Below, one piece after another: positions 28,820 through 40,973 of a stretch of 64,000 nt of DNA (within the stretch, counting starts at the first letter, position 1; every line of letters begins with the position of its first letter). The notes under the pieces are model-generated. The model searched no databases and had not been told where the DNA came from. It worked only from the letters and a program-made list of their open reading frames with translations. The translations under genes and the position numbers were made by a program. Source of the DNA: a bacterium (lineage in GTDB: Bacteria; Desulfobacterota_D; UBA1144); the NCBI GenBank assembly GCA_018654605.1, contig JABILG010000019.1:1-64000 (forward strand), written 5' to 3'.

Positions 28820-30427
28820 TTATTGTTTTGAGTACGAAAAGCGCAAAGTTCCATTGTTTAACTTCCAATTTATATGTTTGAGCCACTTTGATGATTCGTT
28901 AGAAAAATCTTCCCTTATATGAGCGCCTCTTGATTCTTCTCTTAATAGGGCAGACTTTGTAATTAGGTAAGTTAAACTTTTTAGATTCATAAGCCTCTTG
29001 TCTATAAGGTCAAATTCATCTAAATTTGTTCTTTTAATAGATGAGATTTCATTTAGTGCAAGTAGTAAATCTTTTTTATTTCTTAAAATTCCAACATAGT
29101 TATTTATAGTTTGTGAAAGTAGTATTCTATAGTTTAAGTATGATTCTACTTTCTTGTCTGATGATATTAGAGAGCATTTTTTAGCCTTTTCTATTAAATT
29201 CTTAGGAATTTTCACTTCTTTTTTAGATAATTTTACAGCTGAGTCGACCGCTCTTCTTGCAAAAACTAAACATTCTAAAAGTGAGTTGCTAGCTAGCCTG
29301 TTGGCTCCATGCGCTCCAACACAAGCAACTTCTCCACAAGCATAAAGATTTTTGATGTTAGTCTGTGAGGAGGTATTTGTTTTGATGCCACCAATCATAT
29401 AGTGTGCAGCCGGGGATACTGGAATATCATCTTTAGTAATATCCAAACCTTCCCTCAAACAAAGTTCAAAAGTATTTTTAAATCTATTTTTAATTAGACT
29501 AGGTTTTAAGTGTTTTAGTGATAAGAAAACATTTTTCTCACCATTTGTTCTCATCTCATTAAATATGGCTCTTGCTACTATATCTCTGGGCGCAAGCTCT
29601 AATTGTTTTGAATAGTTTTCCATAAACCTGGTCCTTGAGTGATTAACAAGCTGGCCACCTTCTCCTCTTATTGCTTCTGATATAAGGAAATTTTGAGCAC
29701 CTTCTTTAGAAAAGACTGTCGGATGAAATTGTATAAACTCCATATCTTTCACTACCGCACCTGCATTAAGCCCAAGCGCTATTCCATCACCTGATGTACT
29801 GGATGGATTGGAAGATTGAGAATATAGACCACATCCACCACCTGTAGCGAGAATTGTAGCCTTTGAATGGATACTAACTTTATTTTTTTCTTTATCTGAA
29901 AAAACTAAACAGCCAAAACACGTCTTGAAGTCAGAGAACAAGTCTATTACAAAAGAATTTTCATAAATTGTGATTTTATTATTTCTTTCAACTTCTTTAC
30001 ATAAAAAATCTACCACAGCTTTTCCCGTTTCATTTCCTAATGCATGAAGAATTCTTCTTCTGCTATGGCCACCTTCAATTCCAAAATCAAAACCTGATTC
30101 TGCTCGATCAAAATTCATTCCCTGATCAATTAACTCTTGAACACGCTCTGTTCCTTCTGTGACCATAGTGTTTACAGCTTCTTGATTATTAAGTCCACAA
30201 CCTACAGAGAGAGTATCTTTTTTGTGAATTTCAATTGAATCGTCTTCATTTATTGCTGCTGCAATCCCTCCTTGCGCCCAATAAGAATTGCTTTCTTGAA
30301 TTGAGGACTTTGTTATTAAAGTTACTTTGCCAAACCTGGATGCATAAATTGCCGAATAAAGCCCCGATAATCCTGAGCCGATTATCAAAAAGTCAGTTTT
30401 TATTTCTAATATATCTTTTTTGTTCAT
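28820..30427 (-). CDS. nadB: L-aspartate oxidase
   Basis: FLIIGSGLSGLYSAIYASRFG, NSYWAQGGIAAAI, EGGHSRRRILHA, GEVACVGAHGANRLASNSLLE, RGAHIREDF. Confidence 0.95.
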   Translation of the reverse strand: MNKKDILEIKTDFLIIGSGLSGLYSAIYASRFGKVTLITKSSIQESNSYWAQGGIAAAINEDDSIEIHKKDTLSVGCGLNNQEAVNTMVTEGTERVQELIDQGMNFDRAESGFDFGIEGGHSRRRILHALGNETGKAVVDFLCKEVERNNKITIYENSFVIDLFSDFKTCFGCLVFSDKEKNKVSIHSKATILATGGGCGLYSQSSNPSSTSGDGIALGLNAGAVVKDMEFIQFHPTVFSKEGAQNFLISEAIRGEGGQLVNHSRTRFMENYSKQLELAPRDIVARAIFNEMRTNGEKNVFLSLKHLKPSLIKNRFKNTFELCLREGLDITKDDIPVSPAAHYMIGGIKTNTSSQTNIKNLYACGEVACVGAHGANRLASNSLLECLVFARRAVDSAVKLSKKEVKIPKNLIEKAKKCSLISSDKKVESYLNYRILLSQTINNYVGILRNKKDLLLALNEISSIKRTNLDEFDLIDKRLMNLKSLTYLITKSALLREESRGAHIREDFSNESSKWLKHINWKLNNGTLRFSYSKQ

Positions 30428-32964
30428 ATTAATATATTTTTTAGCCTCTTCTTTAAAAGTTCGATACCTTTCTCTTCTAGGAGCTTTCCCCCACTTGTTT
30501 TTTTCACATAAAAAGAGTCGTCAACAGAACCTCTCCTAGTTGAAATTTTAACCAAACCCAACGATAGTCCTAAATCTTTCAAATTTTTGGAGATTTCATA
30601 GAGTAGCCCGGGTTTGTCGGCTGATGAAAGCTCTATTATTGTATAGTTTTTAGACGAGTTGTTATCAACTTTTATTTTTGTTTCGATTTTAGCACCACTT
30701 AGTATTGATGAAATATTCTTTCCAATCTTGTTTTCCTCGATGATAATTTCTTTTTTCTCTAAATCATTTTGAATCGAACTCCAAATAGCCCTATCGCTAA
30801 AAGTTGATTTGCCAAACCTATTAACCTCGAATGTATAGAGCGCAAGATTCTTCTTAAGCACAGTTGTTCTTCCAGAATAAATATTGATGCTAGCAGAAGA
30901 AAGTCTTCCACAGATTTCTGCAAATCCTACTTTCTGTTTTTTTGACCATATTGTTACTTGGTCAACATTATTTTTTTGGCTATATTTTACTTTAAGAGAA
31001 ATATCTTTAGTTTGGTTCATTAGAATTTCTATCTGGTATTTTAATTCCTCTTCATTGTAAGTATTAAAATAAGTTGAAAAATAATTTCCAGCAATTTGCT
31101 TGAACCTTACTTGATCTATACTTTTAAATACTTGGTCTTTTTTAGTATTTTTTACTAAAAGGGTCTTGTGCTTAGATTTGGAATTAACAAATAAACTATT
31201 TGCTTTTTTAAAAAGGAGAGAAAGCAAGTTTCCTTTCCAATTTGACCAAACATCTGGCGCAACACTTCTTAAATCGCAAAAAGTAAGTATAAATAAATAC
31301 TGAAGATTTTCTTTCGATTCGACTCTATTTTTAAACTCTTCTATTAATTGCTTGTCATCCAGGTCCCTCTTCTGTGAGTAGCTAGACATTATCAAGTGTT
31401 CTTTAACTAAGAATTCAACTGTTTGAGCCAACTCGTCTTCACAAAGCAAGTTTTGACAAATATCTTTTGTAATTTTGCTCCCTCTTTCCGCATGATTGTT
31501 ACCGTAGCCTTTACCTATGTCATGTAAAAGACAAGCTAAATAAAAAGCTTCTTTCTTTTTTAATTTAGAAGCAATACCTGATTCAAATGGAAAATCTTTT
31601 TTATATTCACCATTTATAAGTTTTTCATATTCATTAATTAGCAATATAGAGTGAACATCAACTGTATAAATATGAGATGGGTCAGTGAGTGGCAAATTTT
31701 TAATAACTTCAAATTCGTGAAACAAAAAAGATAAAATATTATTTTTGTTAAGACTAGAAAGAATTTTGAAGATATTTTTCCCTTTTTTTAGTATCTCAAT
31801 AAAGTGTCTATTTATTATTTTTATTTCACCAGTCGAGAATCGAAATGATTCTATTTTTTTTATCTCTTTAAGTAAGTCGTCACAAATTTCACAATCATGA
31901 ATTACAGAGTATTCAAATACCTTTAAAATATTTCGTGGGTTATGAAATAACCTTTTAGGGTTTATAGCTTTAAGTACTCCTCTGTGGATAATAAAAAAAT
32001 CATCTAGGTTTTGAATTCTTTTTGAAGTAAATATTTTTTTACTTATAGTTTTCTGAATTATCTTATCAGTTAACTCGCTAACTTTATTTATAGTCCCGTA
32101 TACTTCCTTCATAAAAAGAGTTTCTTTTCTTAAAAAGTCTTCATCTTCTATGTTAAAAAAATCTGCGGCTTTAATTTGAGAATCAAAATCAATGATATCT
32201 ATATCGTGTTTTTTGTTTATATGTAAGTGGTTCCTTATTGTTAAAAGGAAGTTCAGAGATTCATTTATAATTTTTATTTCATTTTTATTTAAAAAACCAG
32301 CACCTAAAAATTTATTGATTTCAATTTGAGAATGAAATGCTTTAAGAATCCAGAATATTGAGTGTATATCTCTAAGGCACCCTTCTCCTTCTTTTATGTT
32401 CGGCTCAGTTAAGTAAGTTGCTGAGCCATACTTTATATGCCTTTTTTTTCTCTCGATAACTTTTTCGTTTATAAAGTTTTGTGAAATATTTGGCAAAAGC
32501 TTCTTGTTTATATCATTTTGTAGTTTTGTTTGTATAAGTGAATCTCCAGCAATAGCTCTTAAGTCTAACAGCGAGCTTAAAACTGTTGAGTTCCGTGAGC
32601 TTGCAAGCTCAAGACAATCATCAATTGTTCTTAAAGAATTTCCTACTTCTAGTCCTGTGTCCCAAAGTTTATAAAGTATTTTTTCTGCTATATCCTCTGC
32701 TTCACTTTTTTTTGTTCTTTCATATAGAATCAATATGTCTATATCTGATTGGATACAAAGCTCTCTCCGACCATATCCTCCAAGAGCCAAAAGGGCTATA
32801 CCTTTATTTTTATAACTTAGGCTTACTTCAGAAGAAATAAGTTTATCTATTTGATTTGAGTATTTGTTAGCAATTTGAATTCCAGAATTTTTCTTTAACA
32901 AATGAAATCTTTTTATTTCTCTATAAATATTTTGAAATTTCTCGGCAAAAGTGGAACTTGTCAT
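30424..32964 (-). CDS. glnD: [protein-PII] uridylyltransferase / uridylyl-removing enzyme
   Basis: GGYGRRELCIQSDIDILIL nucleotidyltransferase motif, LLHDIGKGYGNNHAERG HD motif, C-terminal ACT repeats. Confidence 0.93.
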   Translation of the reverse strand: MTSSTFAEKFQNIYREIKRFHLLKKNSGIQIANKYSNQIDKLISSEVSLSYKNKGIALLALGGYGRRELCIQSDIDILILYERTKKSEAEDIAEKILYKLWDTGLEVGNSLRTIDDCLELASSRNSTVLSSLLDLRAIAGDSLIQTKLQNDINKKLLPNISQNFINEKVIERKKRHIKYGSATYLTEPNIKEGEGCLRDIHSIFWILKAFHSQIEINKFLGAGFLNKNEIKIINESLNFLLTIRNHLHINKKHDIDIIDFDSQIKAADFFNIEDEDFLRKETLFMKEVYGTINKVSELTDKIIQKTISKKIFTSKRIQNLDDFFIIHRGVLKAINPKRLFHNPRNILKVFEYSVIHDCEICDDLLKEIKKIESFRFSTGEIKIINRHFIEILKKGKNIFKILSSLNKNNILSFLFHEFEVIKNLPLTDPSHIYTVDVHSILLINEYEKLINGEYKKDFPFESGIASKLKKKEAFYLACLLHDIGKGYGNNHAERGSKITKDICQNLLCEDELAQTVEFLVKEHLIMSSYSQKRDLDDKQLIEEFKNRVESKENLQYLFILTFCDLRSVAPDVWSNWKGNLLSLLFKKANSLFVNSKSKHKTLLVKNTKKDQVFKSIDQVRFKQIAGNYFSTYFNTYNEEELKYQIEILMNQTKDISLKVKYSQKNNVDQVTIWSKKQKVGFAEICGRLSSASINIYSGRTTVLKKNLALYTFEVNRFGKSTFSDRAIWSSIQNDLEKKEIIIEENKIGKNISSILSGAKIETKIKVDNNSSKNYTIIELSSADKPGLLYEISKNLKDLGLSLGLVKISTRRGSVDDSFYVKKTSGGKLLEEKGIELLKKRLKNILI

Positions 32965-33521
32965 TTTTTAAAGTTAACAAAAACCTCACCTTCATGGCTT
33001 TCTTTGTTTTGGTGGCGAGCTAAAACGAATAGCAAATCAGAAAGTCTATTAATATAAATTAAACCATTTGGATTTACCCATTCTGTTTCGCTCAATAAGA
33101 CAACATGTCTTTCGGCCCTTCTGCATATAGTTCTTGCAAGATGCAGATAGCTTCCAACCAAAGACCCAGAAGGTAAAATGAATTCTTTAAGGGGACCGAC
33201 CTTTTTGTTGTAATGATTAATTGTTTTTTCTAATTTATTTATTTTAACTTTTCCTATCCTGGGAACTTTTGTAGATTTAGTTGAAGCCAAGTCTGCACCA
33301 ACTATAAATAAATCGTTTTGAACCATATTAATAATTTCTTTGATTTCTTGTAACATATCTTCCGAGCGAGCAACTCCTAAAACAGAGTTTAGTTCATCTA
33401 CTTCACCGTAAGATTCAACCCTAATTGAGCTCTTTGAAACAACTTCGCCGCCAACTAGGATTGTTTTTCCTTTGTCGCCAAATTTTGTATAAACTTTGGA
33501 TATACGCATTTTTTTAACCAT
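32961..33521 (-). CDS. cob(I)alamin adenosyltransferase (PduO type)
   Basis: KVYTKFGDKGKTILVGGE, ESYGEVDELNSVLG, ARTICRRAERHVVLL, NRLSDLLFVLAR. Confidence 0.93.
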   Translation of the reverse strand: MVKKMRISKVYTKFGDKGKTILVGGEVVSKSSIRVESYGEVDELNSVLGVARSEDMLQEIKEIINMVQNDLFIVGADLASTKSTKVPRIGKVKINKLEKTINHYNKKVGPLKEFILPSGSLVGSYLHLARTICRRAERHVVLLSETEWVNPNGLIYINRLSDLLFVLARHQNKESHEGEVFVNFKK

Positions 33522-33583
33522 ATCTTATTTTAACCCATAGCTAACATGTAAACAATTTTAAGTAAATTTGTTATTCTTATCTT

Positions 33584-34636
33584 GTGCTACAGGATTTATT
33601 TAACAAGAGTAGGAAAGTCCCTTTCTCGGATTTTGTAACCTATGCTTTGTATAGCGAGAATGGTTACTACAGAAAAGGTTCTCATGTTGAAAAGAACGGA
33701 GATTTTTTAACTTCTCCTTTAGTGTCGAGAGCGTATGGGGAAACATTAGCTAGTTTTTTTCTTACAAAAGTTATTCACAATAGGTCCGATAAAATTTCTT
33801 TAGTAGAACTAGGCCCTAACGATGGAAGGCTAATGTCCTCTGTAGTTGATTACATAAAAAAGTCTGCACCAAATATATATCAAAAATTAGAAATTATATT
33901 GGTAGAACAAAATATCAATATTCACAAAAATATTGCCAACCTCCTGAGCAACCATAAAGAAAAACTGAGTATATGTGCAACAATTACAGATATAGAAAAA
34001 AAAAACAATGAAACCTTCTTGTTTTGCAATGAATTTTTTGATGCTTTAACTTTTGAACGATGTGTTTTGAAAGAAAATATTCTATATATTGTAAATATTG
34101 AAAAAGAAAAGAAGAATATTTCTGAGGTTTTAATTAAAGCAGGAGATTCCCTAATTAGAAAAATAGAGGAGTATGATTTGCAAATAGAAGAAAACTTTTA
34201 TTTTGAATTCCCTATTCTAGAATATGAAAAGTACTTTTATGAGCTTAGTAAAAAGTTTTCAAGCCTTCATGTTCTAGTCAATGACTATGGTGAGAAGTCT
34301 GATTTTTTTCATTCGTCGCCTGACCCCCATGGAACCTGTAGATGTTTTTATAAACATAAAGTCTCAAGAGATTTTTATAACAATATATTCGACCAAGATA
34401 TAACTTATGATGTTAACTTTGAACTTTTAAGTCTTGTTGCAAAAAAATATGGATTTAAAGAAACAGGATTTTATTCACAATCAGATTTTTTGCTTTCAAA
34501 TAATATTTTAGATTTTATTCCTAGCCAGATGATAGAAGACAGTAACCAATCTTTAAGAGATTTTAAAAAATTGGTTTCCCCAAATGCGTTTGGTGAAAAA
34601 TTTAAGTTTATTATTTTTAAACTCAATGAAAAGTAA
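33584..34636 (+). CDS. SAM-dependent methyltransferase, NDUFAF7/MidA-like (DUF185), GTG start
   Basis: VPFSDFVTYALYSENGYYRKG, DFLTSPLVSRAYGETLA, ELGPNDGRLM, FCNEFFDAL. Confidence 0.85.
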   Translation: MLQDLFNKSRKVPFSDFVTYALYSENGYYRKGSHVEKNGDFLTSPLVSRAYGETLASFFLTKVIHNRSDKISLVELGPNDGRLMSSVVDYIKKSAPNIYQKLEIILVEQNINIHKNIANLLSNHKEKLSICATITDIEKKNNETFLFCNEFFDALTFERCVLKENILYIVNIEKEKKNISEVLIKAGDSLIRKIEEYDLQIEENFYFEFPILEYEKYFYELSKKFSSLHVLVNDYGEKSDFFHSSPDPHGTCRCFYKHKVSRDFYNNIFDQDITYDVNFELLSLVAKKYGFKETGFYSQSDFLLSNNILDFIPSQMIEDSNQSLRDFKKLVSPNAFGEKFKFIIFKLNEK

Positions 34637-34676
34637 TTTGAAGTAACTTTTTTTTTACGTTAAAGTTAAGCCTATT

Positions 34677-35840
34677 ATGAAAATAGATTGGTCAGATAGA
34701 ATTAAAAATCTTCCTCCCTATTTGTTTGCCGAAATTGATGCTAAAAAGGATGCTTTACTAAACAAGGGAATAGATGTGATAGATTTGGGGGTTGGTGATC
34801 CTGATATACCAACACCGAAAAGAATTATTGATGCACTCCATCGTTCTTCCTTGAATCCTGAGAACCATAGATACCCCTCATATGCAGGGATGATGTCTTT
34901 TAGAGATGAGGTCGCAACTTGGTACAAAAGACGTTTTAATGTTGAGCTTAAGGGAAATAAAAATGTAATTGCTTTAATAGGATCCAAAGAGGGTGTTGCA
35001 CATGCTCCTTTAGCTTTTATTAACCCTGGAGACATAGCGCTTGTTCCTGATCCAGGATATCCTGTTTATAGTGTAGCCACAGAATTTGCAGGTGGGACAC
35101 CTTATGTAGTACCCCTACTAGAGTCCAATGGTTTTATGCCTGACTTAGATATAATTCCAGAAGATATTCTCAAAAAAACAAAGATAATGTTTCTTAATTA
35201 TCCAAACAACCCGACTTCTGCTTTTGCAACAGACGAGTTTTTTAAGAAAGCTATTGATTTTGCTTTTAAAAATAATATTTTAATCTGTCATGATGCAGCT
35301 TATACAGAAGTTTATTTTCAGGAAAAGCCTAAAAGTTTTCTTGAGTATGATGGAGCTGTTGATGTTGGCATTGAGTTTCATAGTCTCTCCAAGACCTTCA
35401 GTATGACTGGATGGAGATTGGGGCATGTCGCTGGGAACGAAAGCGCTGTGGCTGCAATTGGTAAGATTAAAACAAATATTGATTCAGGAGCTTTTCAAGC
35501 AGTTCAAGAAGCCGGCATTGAAGCTCTAAGAAACTATGAAGATGAGCTTCAAGATAGAATAGATATTTACAAAAAGAGGTCAGAACTTTTATCTTCTGGT
35601 CTTGAATCAATTGGAATTGAAGTCTATAAGCCCAAGGGAACCTTTTATGTTTGGTTTAAAAATCCAAATGGTATTTTATCAAAAGATTTTGCAAATACTC
35701 TTTTGGAGGATGCTGGAATAGTTATGACACCAGGTACAGGTTTTGGCGAGCATGGGGAAGGATATACAAGAGCATCTGTAACTTTAGATGATAAAAGACT
35801 TGAAGAAGCAGTTAAAAGAATTAAAAAAATAACTATTTAA
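34677..35840 (+). CDS. dapL: LL-diaminopimelate aminotransferase (aminotransferase class I/II)
   Basis: [74 protein letters not shown]. Confidence 0.85.
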   Translation: MKIDWSDRIKNLPPYLFAEIDAKKDALLNKGIDVIDLGVGDPDIPTPKRIIDALHRSSLNPENHRYPSYAGMMSFRDEVATWYKRRFNVELKGNKNVIALIGSKEGVAHAPLAFINPGDIALVPDPGYPVYSVATEFAGGTPYVVPLLESNGFMPDLDIIPEDILKKTKIMFLNYPNNPTSAFATDEFFKKAIDFAFKNNILICHDAAYTEVYFQEKPKSFLEYDGAVDVGIEFHSLSKTFSMTGWRLGHVAGNESAVAAIGKIKTNIDSGAFQAVQEAGIEALRNYEDELQDRIDIYKKRSELLSSGLESIGIEVYKPKGTFYVWFKNPNGILSKDFANTLLEDAGIVMTPGTGFGEHGEGYTRASVTLDDKRLEEAVKRIKKITI

Positions 35841-38268
35841 TTATTATATTAATAAGCCTTTTTTTAACATAGATTTTTTTTACTATTATTTTGCCATCTA
35901 AAAACTTTGTGAAATCTTTGGACTTACAAATTCTCAAGGATATCTCTTCATCACTTTCCTCTTCAAACAACAGAGGTGTTGAACCTCGGGTTTTTCCATT
36001 AATTTGTACAGCAATAATAACCTTATCTTTTTCAATTATTGATTGATTATACTTTGGCCAAATTAAGTTAATATCATTTTTATTAAATTTTCCTAACCCC
36101 CAAAGTTCATTTACTACATGTGGAATGAATGGATTAGCCAATTGTAAAAACTGATAAATAAAAAAACCAAAAAGCCTATTATTATTTTCTTTAAACTTAT
36201 AAGCAAAATTTAAAAGCTCCATTAGTGCAGCAATGCAGGTATTAAATTGAAGGTTTTCAATGTCCTTAGTTATTTTTTCTGTTGTTTTGTGAATTTTAAT
36301 TAAAAAGGCCTTTTCCTCAGTGGAAATTGTGTTGATATCTTCATCAAAAGAAGAATTTATTGATTCTATGTTCTCATATATTATTTTCCACATTCTTTTT
36401 AAGAATCTACTAGCACCTTCAATACCTTTATCGTTCCACTCCAAGTCTTTCTCGACCGGAGCTGAAAACAGAATAAAGATTCTGACTGAATCTGCCCCAT
36501 ATTTTTTTATTATCTCTTCAGGATCTACTGTATTGCCTAAAGACTTAGACATTTTTGCACCATCTTTAAGTACCATTCCTTGGGTGACAAGTTTTTTAAA
36601 AGGCTCTGTAATATGGCTTTTTCCAAGTCTGTTTAAGGCATGTGTGAAGAACCTTGAATATAATAGATGCAGTATCGCATGCTCAACGCCACCTATATAA
36701 AGATCTACAGGCATCCATTTTTTATATTGTTCATCAAACATCTTCTCTGATTGAGGGGAGCAAAATCTGGCAAAATACCAAGAAGATTCAAAGAATGTAT
36801 CAAAAGTATCCGTCTCTCTCATTCCGACTTCCCCCCCACCTTTTGCCTTTACATGCTTCCAGGTTGGATGTGAGTCTAAAGGGTTTCCGTTTTTGGTAAA
36901 ATCTATTTCTTTTGGGAGCTCTACAGGTAGTTCATTATCTTTAACCGGTATCGTATCGCCATCTTTTGAATAGTATATTGGAATTGGTGTTCCCCAGTAT
37001 CTTTGTCGCGATACCCCCCAGTCTCTTAACTTGTATTTTACAGACGGCTCTGCAAGATTTTTATCTTTAAGTTTTTCTATAACCTTCAATTTCGCACTCT
37101 CTATGTGTAAACCATTTAAAAAATCAGAATTAATCATTACACCATCCCCGGTATAGGCTTCTTTTAATTCTTCATCGGAGTCAGGGTAGCTTCCAACCAC
37201 CTGAGTAATAGTTAAATTATATTTCTTAGCAAAATCAAAATCTCTTTGATCATGTGCCGGACAGCCAAATATTGCTCCGGTCCCATAGTTTATTAGAACA
37301 AAGTTGGCAATATAAACAGGTATTCGCTTTTTTGTAAACGGATGTTCAATTACAATGCCAGTATTGATTCCTATCTTCTCTGCTTTTTCTAAATCTACAT
37401 TCGTTGTTCCAGCTTGTTTACAAATTTTGATGAAATCAGAGATTTCTTTATTGTTTTTCGCAAGCTCAACGCTAATAACATGGTCTGCAGATAATCCTAT
37501 GAAAGAAGCACCATATATTGTATCAGGCCTAGTAGTAAAAACTTCTACTAGTTCATTTGAGCCAATAATTTTAAATTTAATGGTAGCCCCAATAGACTTA
37601 CCTATCCAGTTTTCTTGCATAGATAAGACTTTTTTTGGCCACAAACTTAAATCTTCTAACCCTTTTAAAAGATCTTCTGCAAAGTCAGTTATCTTCAAGA
37701 ACCATTGTGACAATTTTTTTTGTTCAACAATTGCTCCTGACCTCCATCCTTTACCATCTATAACTTGTTCATTTGCCAAAACTGTTTGATCAACGGGATC
37801 CCAGTTTACAAAAGACTCCTTTTTATATGCTAATCCAGCATCGTAGAGTTCTAAGAAAAATTTTTGTTCGTGAACAAAGTATTCTTTATCACAGGTCTTT
37901 ATTTCCCTGGTCCAGTCATAAGAGAGACCCATTTGTTTTAGCTGCACTTTCATAGCCTCAATATTTTCGTATGTCCACTCTTTAGGATGTATGTTGTTTT
38001 TTATAGCTGCATTTTCTGCTGGCATTCCGAAAGCATCCCAACCCATAGGATGTAAAACATTGAATCCTTGTGATCTTTTAAATCTTGCTGAAACATCTCC
38101 GATTGCATAATTTCTTACATGACCCATGTGGATTTTTCCTGATGGATAGGGAAACATCTCTAAAATGTAATATTTTGGTTTTTTGCTATTTTCGTCAGGG
38201 CAAAAAATAGAGCTATCCTCCCAGTTTTTTTGCCATTTCTTCTCGATATCTAAAAAATTATATTCCAT
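35833..38268 (-). CDS. leuS: leucyl-tRNA synthetase
   Basis: [19 protein letters not shown] (HIGH), [14 protein letters not shown] (KMSKS). ORF track starts at 38328; start at internal ATG 38268 ([16 protein letters not shown]) proposed to avoid overlap with the divergent gene. Confidence 0.95.
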   Translation of the reverse strand: MEYNFLDIEKKWQKNWEDSSIFCPDENSKKPKYYILEMFPYPSGKIHMGHVRNYAIGDVSARFKRSQGFNVLHPMGWDAFGMPAENAAIKNNIHPKEWTYENIEAMKVQLKQMGLSYDWTREIKTCDKEYFVHEQKFFLELYDAGLAYKKESFVNWDPVDQTVLANEQVIDGKGWRSGAIVEQKKLSQWFLKITDFAEDLLKGLEDLSLWPKKVLSMQENWIGKSIGATIKFKIIGSNELVEVFTTRPDTIYGASFIGLSADHVISVELAKNNKEISDFIKICKQAGTTNVDLEKAEKIGINTGIVIEHPFTKKRIPVYIANFVLINYGTGAIFGCPAHDQRDFDFAKKYNLTITQVVGSYPDSDEELKEAYTGDGVMINSDFLNGLHIESAKLKVIEKLKDKNLAEPSVKYKLRDWGVSRQRYWGTPIPIYYSKDGDTIPVKDNELPVELPKEIDFTKNGNPLDSHPTWKHVKAKGGGEVGMRETDTFDTFFESSWYFARFCSPQSEKMFDEQYKKWMPVDLYIGGVEHAILHLLYSRFFTHALNRLGKSHITEPFKKLVTQGMVLKDGAKMSKSLGNTVDPEEIIKKYGADSVRIFILFSAPVEKDLEWNDKGIEGASRFLKRMWKIIYENIESINSSFDEDINTISTEEKAFLIKIHKTTEKITKDIENLQFNTCIAALMELLNFAYKFKENNNRLFGFFIYQFLQLANPFIPHVVNELWGLGKFNKNDINLIWPKYNQSIIEKDKVIIAVQINGKTRGSTPLLFEEESDEEISLRICKSKDFTKFLDGKIIVKKIYVKKRLINIIIK

Positions 38269-38316
38269 ATCTTTTTTTGCCAAAAATAATTTATAGTTTA
38301 GTTTTATATATACACC

Positions 38317-38898
38317 ATGATTCTTCAAGATAAAAATTTAGATAAAGGTAAGATTGAAAGACAAACCAGAATACTGAAATCCCTAGGACTTAAAGGATTG
38401 TTGGTTACAAGTCAACAAAAGGCCACTCTTTTAAAATTAATCAACAATATGAACCAGAAGAGTTTAGGAGTATCGGTAAAGGTGCTTTTTGTTGGCGATA
38501 AGCTCACGTCTAAAGACTCAGAAGAAGGGGCCTTGTTTGGGAACATAATTAAAAAAGGAATGAATATTTCAGACCAGCAGTTGGATACTTTAGATACATC
38601 AAGTGTTGCTTTTACTAACAATAAATTTGATGGGGTTAAAATTCTTAACAATTTGATCAGGGAAAAGGTAAAGCTTTGTAGTCCGTCGATTATAGTTTGC
38701 TTTGGTGAAAGAATTTCACAATTTGCTCTTGACTCAAATGATTCTATTCTTAGTTTAAGAAATAATTTTTTTAATTTGTTTAACTCAAAATTAATTTGCA
38801 CATTAGCTCTAAATTCAATTCTTGATAATCAGTCTAAGAAGAGATTGGTTTGGGAAGATATAAAGAAAGTGAACAAAGAGGTTTTAGATGAAAAATAA
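38317..38898 (+). CDS. degenerate uracil-DNA glycosylase (family 4/5)-like protein, catalytic and Fe-S residues not conserved
   Basis: [23 protein letters not shown] aligns by eye to UDG-4 GEAPGxx[22 protein letters not shown] matches P..iv.LG..A; C-terminal [12 protein letters not shown] motif and Fe-S Cys missing. Confidence 0.45.
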   Translation: MILQDKNLDKGKIERQTRILKSLGLKGLLVTSQQKATLLKLINNMNQKSLGVSVKVLFVGDKLTSKDSEEGALFGNIIKKGMNISDQQLDTLDTSSVAFTNNKFDGVKILNNLIREKVKLCSPSIIVCFGERISQFALDSNDSILSLRNNFFNLFNSKLICTLALNSILDNQSKKRLVWEDIKKVNKEVLDEK

Positions 38899-40972
38899 AC
38901 TAGTTAATGAAAATAGTCCGTATTTGCTTCAGCATTCATCGAATCCAGTCAACTGGTTCCCTTGGGGTGAGGAAGCCTTTAGAGTTGCCAAAGATAAAGA
39001 TTTGCCAGTTTTTTTGTCTATTGGATATTCAACTTGCCATTGGTGTCATGTGATGGAAAAGGAGTCCTTTGAGGACGAAGAGGTTGCATTAATTTTAAAT
39101 AAAAACTTTATTTCAATTAAAGTAGATCGGGAACAAAGACCTGATTTAGATAGTATTTATATGTCTGTATGCCAGATGATGACAAAGCGAGGTGGGTGGC
39201 CTCTTACGGTAATCCTTACACCTGACAAAATCCCTTTTTTTGCGGGGACTTATTTTCCTAAGAATTCAACTAAGGGCTCAGTTGGACTATGCGAGTTTCT
39301 TCCTAAAGTTAGAGAGGTTTGGGATGAGAAAAGAGAAGATGTATTGAAGTCTTGCGATTCTATCTACACTTCTTTGAAGGAAGTTTCTAACCCAAATGTT
39401 CCAGACAGTTACGTTCAAAAAGAGGACTTAAAAGAAATATTTGAAAGCATAAAAGATTTTTATGATGAAAAATATGGCGGCTTTGGTGAAGCACCAAAAT
39501 TTCCAAGTCCTCAAAATATGATTTTTTTATCAAAATTTTATAAATCATTTAATGAAAAAGATGCAATGAGAATGGTTGAGCAAACATTAACCAGTATGCG
39601 TTTAGGAGGAATTTTTGACCACGTTGGTTTCGGTTTTCATAGGTATTCTACTGATATTAAATGGCTTGTTCCTCATTTCGAGAAGATGCTTTATGACCAA
39701 GGCATGATTCTCGAGTCTCTTGCGGAAGCCTATAGCCTTTCTTTCAAGGATTTGTTTAGGGAAACTTCAGAAGAAATTTATCTCTATGTTAATGAAGTTT
39801 TAAAGTCTAAAGATGGGGGTTTTTTTTCAGCGGAGGATGCTGACAGCGAAGGACAAGAGGGGGCTTTTTATACTTGGGAACTGGAAGAAATTAGAGGCAT
39901 TTTGACAAAAGATGAGTCTGCTTTTTTTGAACATTTGTACGGTATTGAACAAGAGGGAAATTTTAATGAGGAGGTATCTAGTGCAAGAAATGGAAAAAAT
40001 ATAATCTACTTGAAAGATGAGCTTGAAACTTTCTCCTCGATTTTTTCAATTGATCACAAGTCAATTAAAGAAGAATCAGATAGAATTAAGCAAAAATTAA
40101 AAATTGCAAGAAATAAAAGAATTAGACCCAGCCTGGATGATAAAATACTAACAGACTGGAACAGCTTGATGATTTCAGCTCTATCAAAATCATCAATTGT
40201 TTTTAGACAGGAGAAGTATTTATCTTTAGCTATCAATAGCTTTGAATTCATAATCAATAATATGGTAAAAAAAGACTCTACTCTTTTCCATTGCATTAGA
40301 GACAACAATGCTTCCATTGAGGGTATGATTGATGATTATGCTTTTTTAACTAAAGCATGCGTTGATTTATATGAAGCAACTTTGGACCCCACTATCCTAG
40401 AGACTGGGCTAAAAATTTGTGAAAAAATGATAGAACTCTTTTGGGATAACAATAAGGGTTTGTTCTACGCAACCCCTGAAAGCTCCCTAGATGTAATCGT
40501 TAGACAAAAGAATCTTTTAGATGGCGCTATACCCTCAGGAAACTCAGTAGCCTTGTTCGGACTTATCAAGATTGGAGGATATTGTAACAACCTTCTAATA
40601 TCAGAAAAGGCTAATAAGCTATCCCTTCAATTAGGTGAAATGGCTAAAAAGTTTCCAATTAATCTGTCTCAATTTCTTGCAAATCATCTAACTTTGTTAA
40701 GTGATAGTGTCCAGATTGTTATTGTTAACCCTTGTAAAGAGCTAGATTTCAGCAACGAGATAATAAATTATTTAAGAGACTTTAACCATAATAATAAACT
40801 AATTTATTATATATCCACTTTAGATGATTTAGACAAATATAAAAAGATTTTAAGAAATCATGATAATTTTTTGCCGGATATTTCTGATAAATTTGGGATA
40901 TATATATGTAAGGACTATTGCTGCAATCTACCGGTTCGGACTTTGTCCGAAGTAAAAAGAATATTGGATTAG
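38888..40972 (+). CDS. thioredoxin domain-containing protein (DUF255/YyaL, SSP411-like)
   Basis: [29 protein letters not shown], [49 protein letters not shown]. Confidence 0.93.
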   Translation: MKNKLVNENSPYLLQHSSNPVNWFPWGEEAFRVAKDKDLPVFLSIGYSTCHWCHVMEKESFEDEEVALILNKNFISIKVDREQRPDLDSIYMSVCQMMTKRGGWPLTVILTPDKIPFFAGTYFPKNSTKGSVGLCEFLPKVREVWDEKREDVLKSCDSIYTSLKEVSNPNVPDSYVQKEDLKEIFESIKDFYDEKYGGFGEAPKFPSPQNMIFLSKFYKSFNEKDAMRMVEQTLTSMRLGGIFDHVGFGFHRYSTDIKWLVPHFEKMLYDQGMILESLAEAYSLSFKDLFRETSEEIYLYVNEVLKSKDGGFFSAEDADSEGQEGAFYTWELEEIRGILTKDESAFFEHLYGIEQEGNFNEEVSSARNGKNIIYLKDELETFSSIFSIDHKSIKEESDRIKQKLKIARNKRIRPSLDDKILTDWNSLMISALSKSSIVFRQEKYLSLAINSFEFIINNMVKKDSTLFHCIRDNNASIEGMIDDYAFLTKACVDLYEATLDPTILETGLKICEKMIELFWDNNKGLFYATPESSLDVIVRQKNLLDGAIPSGNSVALFGLIKIGGYCNNLLISEKANKLSLQLGEMAKKFPINLSQFLANHLTLLSDSVQIVIVNPCKELDFSNEIINYLRDFNHNNKLIYYISTLDDLDKYKKILRNHDNFLPDISDKFGIYICKDYCCNLPVRTLSEVKRILD

Positions 40973-40973
40973 T

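Noticed and set aside
35833-38328. leuS start at 38328 as in ORF track
   Set aside because: The N-terminal 20 residues look non-homologous and overlap the divergent gene start; ATG at 38268 begins the typical LeuRS N-terminus.
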